Assembly (NCBI RefSeq): GCF_002836595.1
Contig: NZ_PJBB01000003.1
Location: forward strand, 2,107,001-2,171,000
Reading direction: 5' to 3'
Length of the DNA: 64,000 nucleotides
From: Tenacibaculum sp. Bg11-29
GTDB lineage: Bacteria > Bacteroidota > Bacteroidia > Flavobacteriales > Flavobacteriaceae
Shown: positions 7,227-16,242 of the stretch, piece by piece
Position numbering within the stretch: position 1 is the stretch's first letter
Layout: the number at the start of each line of letters is the position of its first letter
Made by a program: the position numbers and the translations under genes
Notes under the pieces: generated by a model
What the model saw: only the letters and a program-made list of their open reading frames with translations
Database searches by the model: none
Told to the model about the DNA's origin: nothing

Positions 7227-7997
7227 ATGAAAAAAACACTCACATTTTTATTATTTTCTATGATTCTAATTTCTTGTGGAAAAAACAAATATGAAAAGAA
7301 ACTAATTGGGAATTGGTTTGAATTTAAGGAAGGAAGTAATTTAAGACTTGAAAAGGATTCATTGATGATTTCAGACATTGGATTTGAAAAAACGACTTGG
7401 AATGCAACCGAAAATCTAATTAATTATAATTACAAGACATTCTTTAACGACTCAATAATAAAAGTATCTTTAAAATACAAATTATTGAAAAATGACTCTT
7501 TAATAATTGAACCACAAAAAGATGGTTTACAAAAAATAGTTTTAATTAAAACGAATAGTTACACTGATTTTTTATTTAGAAAAAATAGAATTAATATAAC
7601 TTTAGAAAATAATTCAAAGGCGGAATATCAAGGACAAAGAAACAAGTACGGAATTAAAATTTTTGTTGGACTTAAAAATGATTCAATCATAATTAAAACA
7701 GAATATTCAGATAATTTAAAAAACCTTGAAAATGATTTAGAGAAAAAATTAATCGATTTAAATCCTTATTTCACAGAGGAATATAATGAATATATGAAAG
7801 AACGTTTAACTTTCAACGAATGGATTAGAGTTAACATACACTATTGTTTATTCATAGATAAAAATACACCTAAAAACGTTGTTTCGTCGATTCTTGAAAA
7901 TTTACGAAAAACAAAAATTAAAAAAATTTATAGAGTATTTGAAACAATAGAACAAGAAGGAATACCTTTTGACAATTTAAAAAAAATAAAACTATAG
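7227..7997 (+). CDS. cassette 2 lipoprotein
   Basis: 256 residues from the ATG at 7227, 19 bp after the core. Signal peptide with lipobox (MKKTLTFLLFSMILISCGK; Cys near residue 17). The N-terminal part, KKLIGNWFEFKEGSNLRL, resembles lipocalin-like 'GNW' proteins that begin Bacteroidota lipoproteins; the C-terminal half is charged with no recognised domain. The TAG stop shares its last base with the attC-2 left core. Function unknown. Confidence 0.65.
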   Translation: MKKTLTFLLFSMILISCGKNKYEKKLIGNWFEFKEGSNLRLEKDSLMISDIGFEKTTWNATENLINYNYKTFFNDSIIKVSLKYKLLKNDSLIIEPQKDGLQKIVLIKTNSYTDFLFRKNRINITLENNSKAEYQGQRNKYGIKIFVGLKNDSIIIKTEYSDNLKNLENDLEKKLIDLNPYFTEEYNEYMKERLTFNEWIRVNIHYCLFIDKNTPKNVVSSILENLRKTKIKKIYRVFETIEQEGIPFDNLKKIKL

Positions 7998-8127
7998 CCA
8001 ACACCGTGTATAATTAATTGCTTGGTCTGTGTTTACTTACGAAAATCCTCGCGGATTTTCTATTCAGTTTGTATTTACTAAATTAGTCGCTTAAACACGC
8101 AACAACTCATACACAAACACGTTAGCA
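7997..8127 (+). repeat. attC-2 (type A, ~130 bp)
   Basis: Left core GCCAAC overlaps the stop codon of cassette 2; arms GTGTAT and ATACAC; right core GTTAGCA at 8121. Internal hairpin GAAAATCC-tcgc-GGATTTTC. Cassette 2 starts GTTGGCTATA and ends TATAGCCAAC, an exact 10-base reverse complement. Confidence 0.82.
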
Positions 8128-8154
8128 CCAATTTAAAAACTCTAGATATTAGAA

Positions 8155-8826
8155 ATGAAATTATCAGAAAAGATAGTAAAGAATCATACTCAATCAGATA
8201 AGCTACATAAAAAACGTGATAATTATTCTCTAAACAATTTCATCAATAAATTAAACTTGTCGCGAGACTTAAATCGTGAAATTGAAAATAATATCAAAGA
8301 CAATAAGTTAAAAGTCCAGTCTAGAGAAAATCTAATTATAAATTCGGTCACAGCCTTAGAAGTTTTTATTAAAGATTCTATAAAAGGTGACCTTTATTAT
8401 TTTGCACCTGAAAAACAAAAGAATTTATTAAAAGAAAAAATATCGTTGTATGAGGCTTATGAGTTATTTAGGAAAACAAAAATCGAAACAGAAGACATAA
8501 TTGCTGGATATTACAATTTTCAAAACTTAGATTCCATTAGTTATGTATTAGGTGTTTTAACAGGTAGAGATTTCTTTAAATGTATAAATGATATAAAAAC
8601 GGAATTATCACCTGATTTAGTTAATTATTTTAAATTGGACACTTTAAATCTGTCATGTGATTTTCCAAATTAGCAAAAAGATATTAGAAAATTGCTAGAA
8701 ATAAGACACGAGAGTATACACGAAATTGATTTCACACGTAGATTAGGAAAGAAAAAAACTAATGATTTAATTAAGAACCTAATTGCATTCGTAATTATCC
8801 TAAATGATTTTTTAGAAAGTATATAA
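8155..8826 (+). pseudogene. cassette 3 HEPN-domain protein interrupted by an amber codon
   Basis: One frame from ATG 8155 to TAA 8824-8826 (223 codons) with a single TAG at 8671-8673. The first part (172 residues) ends LNLSCDFPN; after TAG the frame continues QKDIRKLLEIRHESIHEIDF and on to LNDFLESI. RHESIH fits the R-x4-H RNase motif of HEPN domains, and NSVTALEVFIKDSI upstream fits the first HEPN helix of the RiboL-PSP type. CAG to TAG is the simplest change; it removes the catalytic motif unless suppressed. HEPN proteins act as RNases in toxin-antitoxin and phage defence. Family assignment is by motif only. Confidence 0.6.
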
Positions 8827-8843
8827 AACAAATAACAACAGGT

Positions 8844-9036
8844 GCTAACACTATATATAGCAAATTGGGCGATTAGTGTTTAACCGAAAAGTTGTTGTCT
8901 ATTTACAAAGTCGCCAAATCTTTTGATTTGGTATTAAATGAGAAAAATTAAAACAAAATAAAAAGATTTGGCTTGTGACTTAACCGAAATTAATCGCTTG
9001 TTTTCTGCCCAACTTGCCATATATTTAACGTTAGCT
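8844..9036 (+). repeat. attC-3 (type B, ~192 bp)
   Basis: Left core GCTAAC at 8844, arm TATATAGCAAaTTGGGC, matching arm GCCCAACTTGCcATATA, right core GTTAGCT at 9030. The long central part carries CGCCAAATCTTTTGATTTGG and a later AAAAGATTTGGCT, partly complementary. Cassette 3 starts GTTAGCACC and ends GGTGCTAAC, exact reverse complements. Confidence 0.8.
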
Positions 9037-9064
9037 GTAATGCAAAAAAAAAATGAACTAAAAA

Positions 9065-10048
9065 ATGTCTACTCACCAATTACCGACATCAAACAATCCT
9101 AATATTTTTGAAAGCTTAATTTGTGATTTATTTAATCAAATTGAATCTAAAAACACATATAAAAAATTTGGCAGAAATGGCAATAAACAAAAAGGAATCG
9201 ACATTTTTTCACCAGTCGATAAAATTGCAATTCAATGCAAGAAAAAAGAATTAAGCCGAAGAGATATATCTATTCGAAAAGAATTGTTAGATGATATTGA
9301 AAAAGATGTGAATAAAATAATAAATGAAGAATTAAAACTTGAACTTAAAATTCTTTATATCGCCTCAACATATAAAAATCATCCAGACATTGATGAGTAT
9401 TGTATAGAATTAAAAGAAAAATTAAATCTAAAATTTGACATAATTTATTGGGGTTGGGATACAATTGAGGAATTTGTTATCGATAAACAGAATCTCTTAA
9501 AAAAATATTGGCCAGAATTTATAATAAACGACAATAGCAAAGAATCTAAAATTGTAAGAGATTTAACTTTACGAAAAAAAATCACAAAGGATTTTCAAAA
9601 ATGGCTTGACTATAAATTAGAAAACAGAGAGTTAAGTAATAAAATGCTTTTAAGAGCATTTGATGGAGAACAATATCCTAACACAAATGAGCCTGATAAA
9701 TTTGGCGAATATGAATGGTTTGCTGTAGAGATTTTAAGATTATATCATTCTGGATTAGAATTCATTCATTCTGTAAAACAAATTCAAGTATTCGAAGATA
9801 ATTCTTGGGATTTTGTAAATGAAGACTCTGAAATAATTGGAGAGAAAATGAATGTATATGGAATTGGTCAAATAAACTTTCAAGATATAGTTGACTATAA
9901 TAAAAGAGGAGATGAATTTTATATTTATCCTCACTTTTTTTGTAAATTTCTATATAGAGGAACACCTTTTGAAAAAACATATTATCAGAACGTTAAAAAA
10001 ATATATCAAACGTTTGAATTAGAAAATAAAAAAAGTACTAACAGCTAA
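9065..10048 (+). CDS. cassette 4 PD-(D/E)XK-like nuclease protein
   Basis: 327 residues. The N-terminal ~120 residues look like a restriction-endonuclease-like fold of the Mrr type: FESLICDLF, then GRNGNKQKGIDIFSP and IAIQCKKKELS, giving an E...GxD...QxK active-site series near residues 16, 49 and 60. The following ELKILYIAST strand fits. The rest (residues 150-327) is unrecognised, with a GEYEWFAVEILRLY segment. Likely a DNA-cleaving protein; in a cassette array it is a defence candidate by analogy. The stop codon lies within the left core of attC-4. No methyltransferase partner is visible. Confidence 0.6.
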   Translation: MSTHQLPTSNNPNIFESLICDLFNQIESKNTYKKFGRNGNKQKGIDIFSPVDKIAIQCKKKELSRRDISIRKELLDDIEKDVNKIINEELKLELKILYIASTYKNHPDIDEYCIELKEKLNLKFDIIYWGWDTIEEFVIDKQNLLKKYWPEFIINDNSKESKIVRDLTLRKKITKDFQKWLDYKLENRELSNKMLLRAFDGEQYPNTNEPDKFGEYEWFAVEILRLYHSGLEFIHSVKQIQVFEDNSWDFVNEDSEIIGEKMNVYGIGQINFQDIVDYNKRGDEFYIYPHFFCKFLYRGTPFEKTYYQNVKKIYQTFELENKKSTNS

Positions 10049-10236
10049 CAATGGCTATAATTAATACGGGTTTTGGTGCTTAAAATTAAGTTTAGTGCTT
10101 TTAATGAAGTCCGCCAAAACTTTTTGATTTGGCTTTATAAAAAAAAGATAAAAAAAAATAAAAAGTTTTGGCTAAGTGCTTAATCGAAAATTTACTACTT
10201 TTAATTCCCGCACTAACCATAGCCTAGACGTTGGCT
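10044..10236 (+). repeat. attC-4 (type B, ~192 bp)
   Basis: Left core GCTAAC (10044) contains the stop of the nuclease gene; arm GGCTAT...ACGGG, arm CCCG...ATAGCC, right core GTTGGCT at 10230. Central part has CCGCCAAAACTTTTTGATTT and AAAAGTTTTGGCTAAG. Cassette 4 starts GTTAGCTGT and ends ACAGCTAAC, exact reverse complements. Confidence 0.8.
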
Positions 10237-10262
10237 TTAATGCTGAAAATAAAATCACAAAA

Positions 10263-11177
10263 ATGATAGAAGGGTTATTTTTTATTTTAATTGTTATTCT
10301 GGTAATAGTAAAACTAATTATACGTAATGACATAAAGAAAAGACAAAAAACGCAATCCTATCTATTAGATTTAAGAGAACAAAAAGAATATAGAAAAGAA
10401 AAAACTGAATTTCAAAACAATCTACATAACTATAAATATGAATACTGGAATGAAATTATTGATGGCACTGAAACTTTCGAAATAGATAAATCCGAAGTTT
10501 CCTCTCAAATATTATTGGACAATTGGGAGTATATTTCTAAATACTATTATGTAATTAAAGAAGAAGTTAGTGCTATGAGAAATGATACTGACTTCAAAGA
10601 GGAACAAATTATCTATGATTTATCATCAAATCATTATTTAACTAAAGGATTATATAGAATAAATTTAGATTTAATAAAGCATAAGATAATTGGTTTTCTA
10701 ACTAATATTCTTGAAAACAGCCAAAAATTGAGGGAACCAGAAGCTAATATTCCTCTAAAAGCAATTAGTATAATTTATTCTTTACAAGGCAATTATAATT
10801 TCTACTTGTGTGCTGAACCTTCCAGATTATTTCACAATGACAAATATTCAAAATATATACCTGAATTTGAATTGAGACATGAATTTGATATTGATATTGA
10901 CAGAATTGAAACTGAAATTTTAAAAGAGTTAAATGTTTTAAGTGGCGATTATTATGATGAATATTCGGACTATACCTATGATTTATTTTCTGAGTTCATG
11001 TTTGAGTGTTGGAAGATAGCTAAACAAAAAACTAGTTCAAAACTATTGGGTTCTTTAGATTATGGAAGTGGTGGAATAGATTATGACCTAGACACTAAAG
11101 AAGGAATTGATGATTCTAAAATAAAAGAACATTATAAAAATAGAGGAATAACAATTGAGAAAGATTTAGAAAGTTAA
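10263..11177 (+). CDS. cassette 5 membrane-anchored hypothetical protein
   Basis: 304 residues from the ATG at 10263, the first in-frame ATG after the cassette boundary; an in-frame ATG at 10176 lies inside attC-4 and is rejected. N-terminal transmembrane helix (MIEGLFFILIVILVIVKLII), then a large charged cytoplasmic-type domain rich in Asp, Glu, Lys and Tyr (GDYYDEYSDYTYDLFSEF). No recognised family. Confidence 0.6.
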   Translation: MIEGLFFILIVILVIVKLIIRNDIKKRQKTQSYLLDLREQKEYRKEKTEFQNNLHNYKYEYWNEIIDGTETFEIDKSEVSSQILLDNWEYISKYYYVIKEEVSAMRNDTDFKEEQIIYDLSSNHYLTKGLYRINLDLIKHKIIGFLTNILENSQKLREPEANIPLKAISIIYSLQGNYNFYLCAEPSRLFHNDKYSKYIPEFELRHEFDIDIDRIETEILKELNVLSGDYYDEYSDYTYDLFSEFMFECWKIAKQKTSSKLLGSLDYGSGGIDYDLDTKEGIDDSKIKEHYKNRGITIEKDLES

Positions 11178-11190
11178 AAATGCACTAAAA

Positions 11191-11322
11191 GCCAACACCG
11201 TATAAATTTTATTGCTGGCTTATTGCCTACTTACGAAAGTTCTCTCGGACTTTCTTGGTCGGTAATTATTTACTAACTTTACTGCTAAACCAACGCAACA
11301 AAGCTTATACAAACCGTTGGTA
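11191..11322 (+). repeat. attC-5 (type A, ~131 bp)
   Basis: Left core GCCAAC at 11191, arm GTATAA, internal GAAAGTTC-tctc-GGACTTTC hairpin, arm TTATAC, right core GTTGGTA at 11316. Cassette 5 starts GTTGGCTTT and ends AAAGCCAAC, exact reverse complements. Confidence 0.8.
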
Positions 11323-11339
11323 ATAATTAAATAAAAAAC

Positions 11340-12878
11340 ATGAAAATTAAAGTACTATTTCTTTTAATTCCTTTTTTAGGATTTGCCCAAGACTATGAAA
11401 TCTATAATGAAAAAGGTGCATCACTAGTAAGTGATAAATCTGGTATAGCCGTTAAATTTGAATCGGATATTCCAAATTTCAATCAGATTGAAAAAAAACT
11501 TCAAGATAAAGGATATGAAATTACCACAAATGCGGTAAATAATTATTTTATAGTAAAAAAACATGGAGTTCAATATATCTCAGATATATCCGGAAATATT
11601 TTAAAATTACCTTATTCAAAAAACAAGTCAGTAAATGGAAATTGGCAGGTTCTTTACCCTACAAGAAAAGGAACAATATTTATGATGAAAAACTGGGAGA
11701 ATAAACCTGAGTCTTCAACATCAAATAATATCGAAATTTATGATTTAAAAGGTAATTTGCTAAACAAAAATTTAGGACCAAATATTTCATTTAAAATGGG
11801 AATGTCTAATTATTTTAGCTACATTATTACTAAAAATGGAGATTTCATCACCTTTCATAAAAATGGTAAGATTGGACTTTTAGATGAATTTGGAAAAATA
11901 TTTTTAGATGCAGAATATGATAAAATTGAAAACAATGGTAATTATTTGTTTCTTACCAAAAACAAAAGTATTTCAATTTTTGAAATTTCATCAAAGAAGA
12001 AACTAACGACAACTTTTGAAGAAGTAAAATTGACAGATTTCTCCAATAACTTTACATCAAATTATATAATATCCAAATTAAATTCAAAATATGGGTTATA
12101 TCATTTACCTACACAAAAATGGGCTATTTTAAACCAATATGATGATTTTAGTTATTTTTTCGAAAAACTAGGTTTTGATCAAGGCACAAAAAAAGCTAGA
12201 CTTGACGATGTTATTTATACGACCATTTTTTTAGCTGAAAAAGATGGTAAAAAAGGAGCAATAAGTATAGATGGTTCTATTAAAATACCTATTGAGTACG
12301 AAATAGTTAATTGTCAAGAAAAATTCTGTAAAGTTGTTAACTTTGAGAAGTCTCGTAATAAATTTAATTTAGAAAAGGGGCAGATGGAGTACAAACAGTT
12401 TTATAAAGAAATTTTTCCAGTTCCTAATACAAATATTATTGCTGTAAAATTGAATAATAATTGGAAAATGTCCGATGAAAATACTCATGAAATTTATTTT
12501 ACAGAAGAAGATAAAATAACCGAACTTATAAGTAAATTCAAATATTTACCATTTTTGAATGTGAAATTTGAAAATAATCAAACAGGTATATTTTCATTAA
12601 AAACTAAAAAATTTATAATCCGAAATGGTGAATTTGGTCGTATTGAAGGAACTAAAAGTTACATGTACTTACGTGATAAAACAAATTATAAGACTTTTAT
12701 AGTAAACAGAAGTGGTGAAGTTCTTTTTGAACAAGAGAAGACCAAAGGACGTTTCGCTTATAGTAAATCAAATTTTTTAAGATACAAAGCAGGTCAATAT
12801 AAAAAGATTTATAAATGTTATAACCTTGAAGGAAAAGAAGTACATAAATCTGAATGTACACCTTTATATGGGAATTAG
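11340..12878 (+). CDS. cassette 6 secreted WG-repeat-like protein
   Basis: 512 residues with a cleavable signal peptide (MKIKVLFLLIPFLGFAQ). Several degenerate WG/KWG-type repeats: GKIGLLDEFGKIFLDAEYDK near residue 178, KYGLYHLPTQKWAILNQYDD near 255 and GKKGAISIDGSIKIPIEYE near 303. WG repeats probably form beta-propeller-like binding surfaces. It is the sole gene of this cassette; the cassette starts GTTGGTAATA and ends TATTACCAAC, an exact 10-base reverse complement. Role unknown. Confidence 0.65.
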   Translation: MKIKVLFLLIPFLGFAQDYEIYNEKGASLVSDKSGIAVKFESDIPNFNQIEKKLQDKGYEITTNAVNNYFIVKKHGVQYISDISGNILKLPYSKNKSVNGNWQVLYPTRKGTIFMMKNWENKPESSTSNNIEIYDLKGNLLNKNLGPNISFKMGMSNYFSYIITKNGDFITFHKNGKIGLLDEFGKIFLDAEYDKIENNGNYLFLTKNKSISIFEISSKKKLTTTFEEVKLTDFSNNFTSNYIISKLNSKYGLYHLPTQKWAILNQYDDFSYFFEKLGFDQGTKKARLDDVIYTTIFLAEKDGKKGAISIDGSIKIPIEYEIVNCQEKFCKVVNFEKSRNKFNLEKGQMEYKQFYKEIFPVPNTNIIAVKLNNNWKMSDENTHEIYFTEEDKITELISKFKYLPFLNVKFENNQTGIFSLKTKKFIIRNGEFGRIEGTKSYMYLRDKTNYKTFIVNRSGEVLFEQEKTKGRFAYSKSNFLRYKAGQYKKIYKCYNLEGKEVHKSECTPLYGN

Positions 12879-13012
12879 CATATAACTATTACCAACAAAG
12901 AACTGAGGTAAAAACCAAACAAATTCTTTATTAATTTTACGCAATACTATACTAAGCTCAAAGTAATATTCTTCCTATTTTGAGCTTATATTTTTTATAT
13001 AATTACTACTTA

Positions 13013-13978
13013 TTATGGCAATACAGAAACATAAGTTTCATCATAAGGTAATCCTGATTTTGCAATAGCAAAACTTTGTTTTATTAGCTTATTTGATACT
13101 GCTATTAAAGCTAGTTTTTTACTCTTTCCTTTGTTTACAATGCGTTCATAAATATCTTTACAGGCTTTATTGTGTTTACATGCATTAAAAGAACACAAAA
13201 ACAAGAGATTCCGTAATTTTCGATTACCAACTTTACTTATCCTACTTTTACCTCTTACACTACTACCTGACTCTCGTATTGTAGGCGTTATACCAACATA
13301 ACTACAGCGTTGTTTTGAGTTTTCAAACTTGGTAAAACCATCGGTTATTACAATCATAAATAAGGCTGTTTTAAGTCCTATTCCTGGAATACTTGTCAAT
13401 AAAGTTAATTGTACTTGCTGTTCTTATTTTACTAATGATAATAGCTTTTTTTCTATCCCTAAAATCTCTTTATCTAAATACTTTTTTATTCGTTTTAAAC
13501 TACGATATACATATTTAGAAGGAATATCTAAAACTTCCTCACCATGGATTTTATTCTTTGTCGCTGTACGTTTCTTGATACAACTATCCATCAATCTAAA
13601 CAATTGCAAACATTCACTTTGAACATTTGTAAGTGCTGTATATAAAGGCACTTCATTTATTTGTCCATATTCACAAATGGCTTTAGCATCACTTTTATCT
13701 GTTTTTATTTTAGCTAATTTCATTTGAATAAATCGCTTTACCGATAAAGGATTTACTACTGAAACAATAATGTTTTGTTTGTATAAAAACTGAGCTAATC
13801 GATAATGATAATACCCTGTTGCTTCCATTACAACTAATGATTCTTTAGGAAGGCTTTTTAGAAAGGACTTAAAACCAGATGCATTATTTTTAAATTGATC
13901 ATGGCCACTTTTACTTCCATGAACATCAAATACGTCTTTGCTAATGTCAACTCCAAAAATTTCCTTATATTTATTCAT
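13013..13978 (-). pseudogene. IS110-type DEDD transposase with in-frame stop
   Basis: 321 codons, aligned end to end with the intact copy at 17318-18283. A TAA at 13424-13426 (- strand) replaces the CAA of SLVKQEQQ, a single C-to-T change, leaving a 184-residue N-terminal part (DEDD domain, FGVDISKDVFDV, MEATGYYHYR, KTDKSDAKAI) and an untranslated C-terminal part with SIPGIGLKTALF and GNRKLRNLLF. Probably inactive, though the intact copy might mobilise it. Confidence 0.88.
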
Positions 13979-14007
13979 AAGAACTGATTTATGAAAGAAT
14001 AAGCTAC

Positions 14008-14145
14008 TTGACTCACAACAACTTGAAATCGAGATCTAGGTCTCACAGAACTGAACGTGATTTTTAGTAGAAAAGAGAGCCAATTACCAATGTTGTCGAA
14101 GTCTAATGCTTCACCGTATAAATTAACCTTAATTCTCTCTTTTAT
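14008..14145 (-). ncRNA. candidate IS110 bridge RNA (copy 1)
   Basis: Non-coding region upstream of the transposase. On the + strand: target-type loop between arms AAAAGAGAG (14071-14079) and CTCTCTTTT (14135-14143); inside, GTTGT (14092-14096), a small GAAG...CTTC hairpin, then CACCGTATAAATTAA (14112-14126), matching the attC core (ACAAC reverse-complemented, then ACCGTATAA). Second loop between TCAC (14013-14016) and GTGA (14057-14060): AACTTGA, hairpin GAGA...TCTC, then AGAACTGA (14047-14054), identical to the IS left end. Read with the transposase strand, the order is target loop then donor loop, as in known bridge RNAs. Ends not determined. Confidence 0.55.
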
Positions 14146-14334
14146 TCTTTCTGATTTATATCTCTTAAATTTAACCTTTTTATTAAATTGCTAACTTAAG
14201 ATGTATAAAAGCAATAGCGGTTTGGGTGTATTCTCAAATCGCTTTTGTGTTTAATTAAGTATCTTGCCGTCCGAAAAGCGAGTGCGTTTAATCCGCTACT
14301 GCTCTTATACTAAACGTTGTAACACATACGAAAA

Positions 14335-14970
14335 ATGAAGACAGTAATAATAATTTTGGTCATTTTAATAGTCTTGATTTTGGCGTATACGCAAATGAAT
14401 AAAACAGAAAATAAATCAAACTCTGATTTAACCGATACCAAAAACTCTTCAAAAGAAATTAAAGGAACAATCTTTTATCACGAAGATGATTTTGGACAAG
14501 TAGAGATTATTCCAAATGAAAATTTTGATAGACTAATTAAAGAAGCAGAAAATGTAAAAGACTTTTCGGAAAAGCATTTTGACGGAGGAGGTTTTACTGA
14601 TATGTATGTTCGAGAAGAAAGTGGACTAAAACTCGAAGAGCGGAAAATCAAAGTTTCTGAACTTAATGAAATACTATCTAAACTATCTGTAGAGAAACAT
14701 ACAATCGCAACAACGGGAATTAGACCTGACGAAATGTTAAGTAAAAACACGTTTGGATATGGCGAAAATTACAATGGACTGTTCTTTGATTTTAATCAAG
14801 ACATAGTTTCAAATATTTGGATTTCAGGAAGATTAGACGTTAATGATGAAAAGCTGATTAGTGTATTAAATGAAATAGGAACGGAATGGAATTTGTTACT
14901 TATGGATTGGAATTCACTCGAATTAATTGACTTGAAAAATAATGAGCAGATAAAAAAATACGTGGAATAG
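14335..14970 (+). CDS. cassette 7 membrane-anchored hypothetical protein
   Basis: 211 residues, start 19 bp after the core. One N-terminal transmembrane helix or uncleaved signal (MKTVIIILVILIVLILAY), a polar linker, then a soluble domain ending NEQIKKYVE. No recognised motif. Cassette starts GTTGTAACAC and ends GTGTTACAAC, an exact 10-base reverse complement. Confidence 0.6.
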   Translation: MKTVIIILVILIVLILAYTQMNKTENKSNSDLTDTKNSSKEIKGTIFYHEDDFGQVEIIPNENFDRLIKEAENVKDFSEKHFDGGGFTDMYVREESGLKLEERKIKVSELNEILSKLSVEKHTIATTGIRPDEMLSKNTFGYGENYNGLFFDFNQDIVSNIWISGRLDVNDEKLISVLNEIGTEWNLLLMDWNSLELIDLKNNEQIKKYVE

Positions 14971-14976
14971 TACGTG

Positions 14977-15173
14977 TTACAACAGTGTATAAAAAACATA
15001 GGGCGTTTCTGCTAAACCGAAAGGTCTGTGAATATTTACAAAGTCCGCTAAATATAAAATTTGGCATTTAAAACAGAAAATATAAAAGCAAAATATTTAT
15101 ATTTAGCTAAGTAATAAACCGAAACGATAGTGCTTTTTTAACTGCCCTCCGTTTCTTATACTAAACGTTGTAA
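14977..15173 (+). repeat. attC-7 (type B, ~195 bp)
   Basis: Left core TTACAAC, arm GTATAA...CATAGGGC, central CAAAGTCCGCTAAATATAAA and ATTTATATTTAGCTAAG parts that pair, then GCCC...TTATAC and right core GTTGTAA at 15167. By eye nearly the same as attC-8. Confidence 0.8.
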
Positions 15174-15183
15174 TAAAAAAAAT

Positions 15184-16173
15184 ATGCTTAGATATATTAT
15201 CAAAAAAAAAGGAAAACATGGCTTTATTGACCAAGATGGACAAGAAGTAATTAAACCCATATTTGAAATAGTGTCAGAGTTTAATGAAGGACTTGCTTGG
15301 GCTGTAACTGAAAAAAACGGAAAATGGTTTTCAGGATTTATAAATGAAACAGGAGATTGGGTAATTGAACCTACATTTTCTGGTTATGGTTGGTCTATGA
15401 ACGAAACAAGCCTTTTTTCAGAAGGATTGGCACCTATACAAGCAGATAACAGAAAAATGATGTTTATTAATATATCAGGAGATCCAGTTACTGACCCAAT
15501 ATTTGATAAGGCGTATCATTTCTCTGAAAATCGAGCATTGGTTTCTATAAATGGATTATTCGGCTATATAGATGAATTAGGTCATCAAGTTATTAATTGT
15601 GAATATGGTGTGAATTCAGCTTTTGCACAAAACAGTAGATTTTCACAAGGACTTGCTGCTGTTCGCTTTAGCAGAGGTCAAGAAGGATTGAAAAGTGACA
15701 ATAATTTTGGGTATATAAACAAAATCGGAGATATCGTTTTTGAACCTGAAAACTATCACGCTAATGCCTTTTCAGAAGGCTTCGCCATGGTTAATGATGG
15801 CTATGATTACTACTTTATAAATTTGAAAGGAGAGATTCCTTTTGAAAGACTATCTCAAACAGCAACAAGTTTTTCGGAAAATCTTGCCAATGTTTATGAT
15901 CATGACACGGAATGCTATGGTTATATAAACACAAAAGGCGACTGGGTTATTCAACCTAAATTTGCATCCACGTTCAGGTTTACGGAAGGCTTGGCCGTTG
16001 CTAAAAGAGCAGGCATGAAAAGTAGCGGCTATATAAACAAAACTGGGGAAATAGTGATTTCTGAAAAGTTTAAAATTGCACTACCTTTTAAAAATGGACT
16101 TGCTTATGTTAAGGATAAGAAACGAGAAGGTTATATCAATAAATTAGGAGAATTCATTTGGAAATCAAAGTAA
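15184..16173 (+). CDS. cassette 8 WG-repeat protein
   Basis: 329 residues with no signal peptide, built almost wholly of WG/KWG repeats: GKHGFIDQDGQEVIKPIFE, GFINETGDWVIEPTF, FGYIDELGHQVIN, GYINTKGDWVIQPKF, GYINKTGEIVISEKF and more, alternating with F(S/T)EGLA segments. About seven units of ~40-45 residues. WG-repeat proteins are common in Bacteroidota; the fold is probably a propeller-type scaffold, the partner unknown. Second WG protein of the array, but cytoplasmic unlike cassette 6. Confidence 0.85.
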   Translation: MLRYIIKKKGKHGFIDQDGQEVIKPIFEIVSEFNEGLAWAVTEKNGKWFSGFINETGDWVIEPTFSGYGWSMNETSLFSEGLAPIQADNRKMMFINISGDPVTDPIFDKAYHFSENRALVSINGLFGYIDELGHQVINCEYGVNSAFAQNSRFSQGLAAVRFSRGQEGLKSDNNFGYINKIGDIVFEPENYHANAFSEGFAMVNDGYDYYFINLKGEIPFERLSQTATSFSENLANVYDHDTECYGYINTKGDWVIQPKFASTFRFTEGLAVAKRAGMKSSGYINKTGEIVISEKFKIALPFKNGLAYVKDKKREGYINKLGEFIWKSK

Positions 16174-16242
16174 TTCTACTGAATATAAAAACGATTTGAA
16201 TAATTTAGGAATTGATTGCTTAAATAAAAGTTTAAAAACTAC

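Larger units (their letters stand above)
12897..14200 (-). mobile_element. IS110-type element, copy 1 (inactive)
   Basis: About 1,304 bp, nearly identical to copy 2 (17202-18504). One end begins AAAGAACTGAGGTAAAAACC, the other ends AAATTGCTAACTTAAG; no clear terminal inverted repeats or target duplication, as expected for the IS110 group. Transposase on the - strand with a ~220-bp non-coding region upstream of it and ~116 bp downstream. Inserted right after the AAC of an attC left core, the behaviour reported for the IS1111-attC elements of the IS110 family. Confidence 0.8.
12891..14322 (+). repeat. attC-6, interrupted by IS110-type copy 1
   Basis: Left core ACCAAC (12891-12896) is followed directly by the IS (12897-14200); the site resumes at 14201 with ATGTATAAAAGCAATAGCGG and ends CCGCTACTGCTCTTATAC, spacer, right core GTTGTAA at 14316. 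Without the IS the site is ~128 bp. GTATAA/TTATAC and AGCGG/CCGCT arms pair. Confidence 0.72.

Noticed and set aside
10176..10262. Longer start for the cassette 5 gene
   Set aside because: The extra 29 codons are attC-4 sequence; the first in-frame ATG after the boundary is at 10263.
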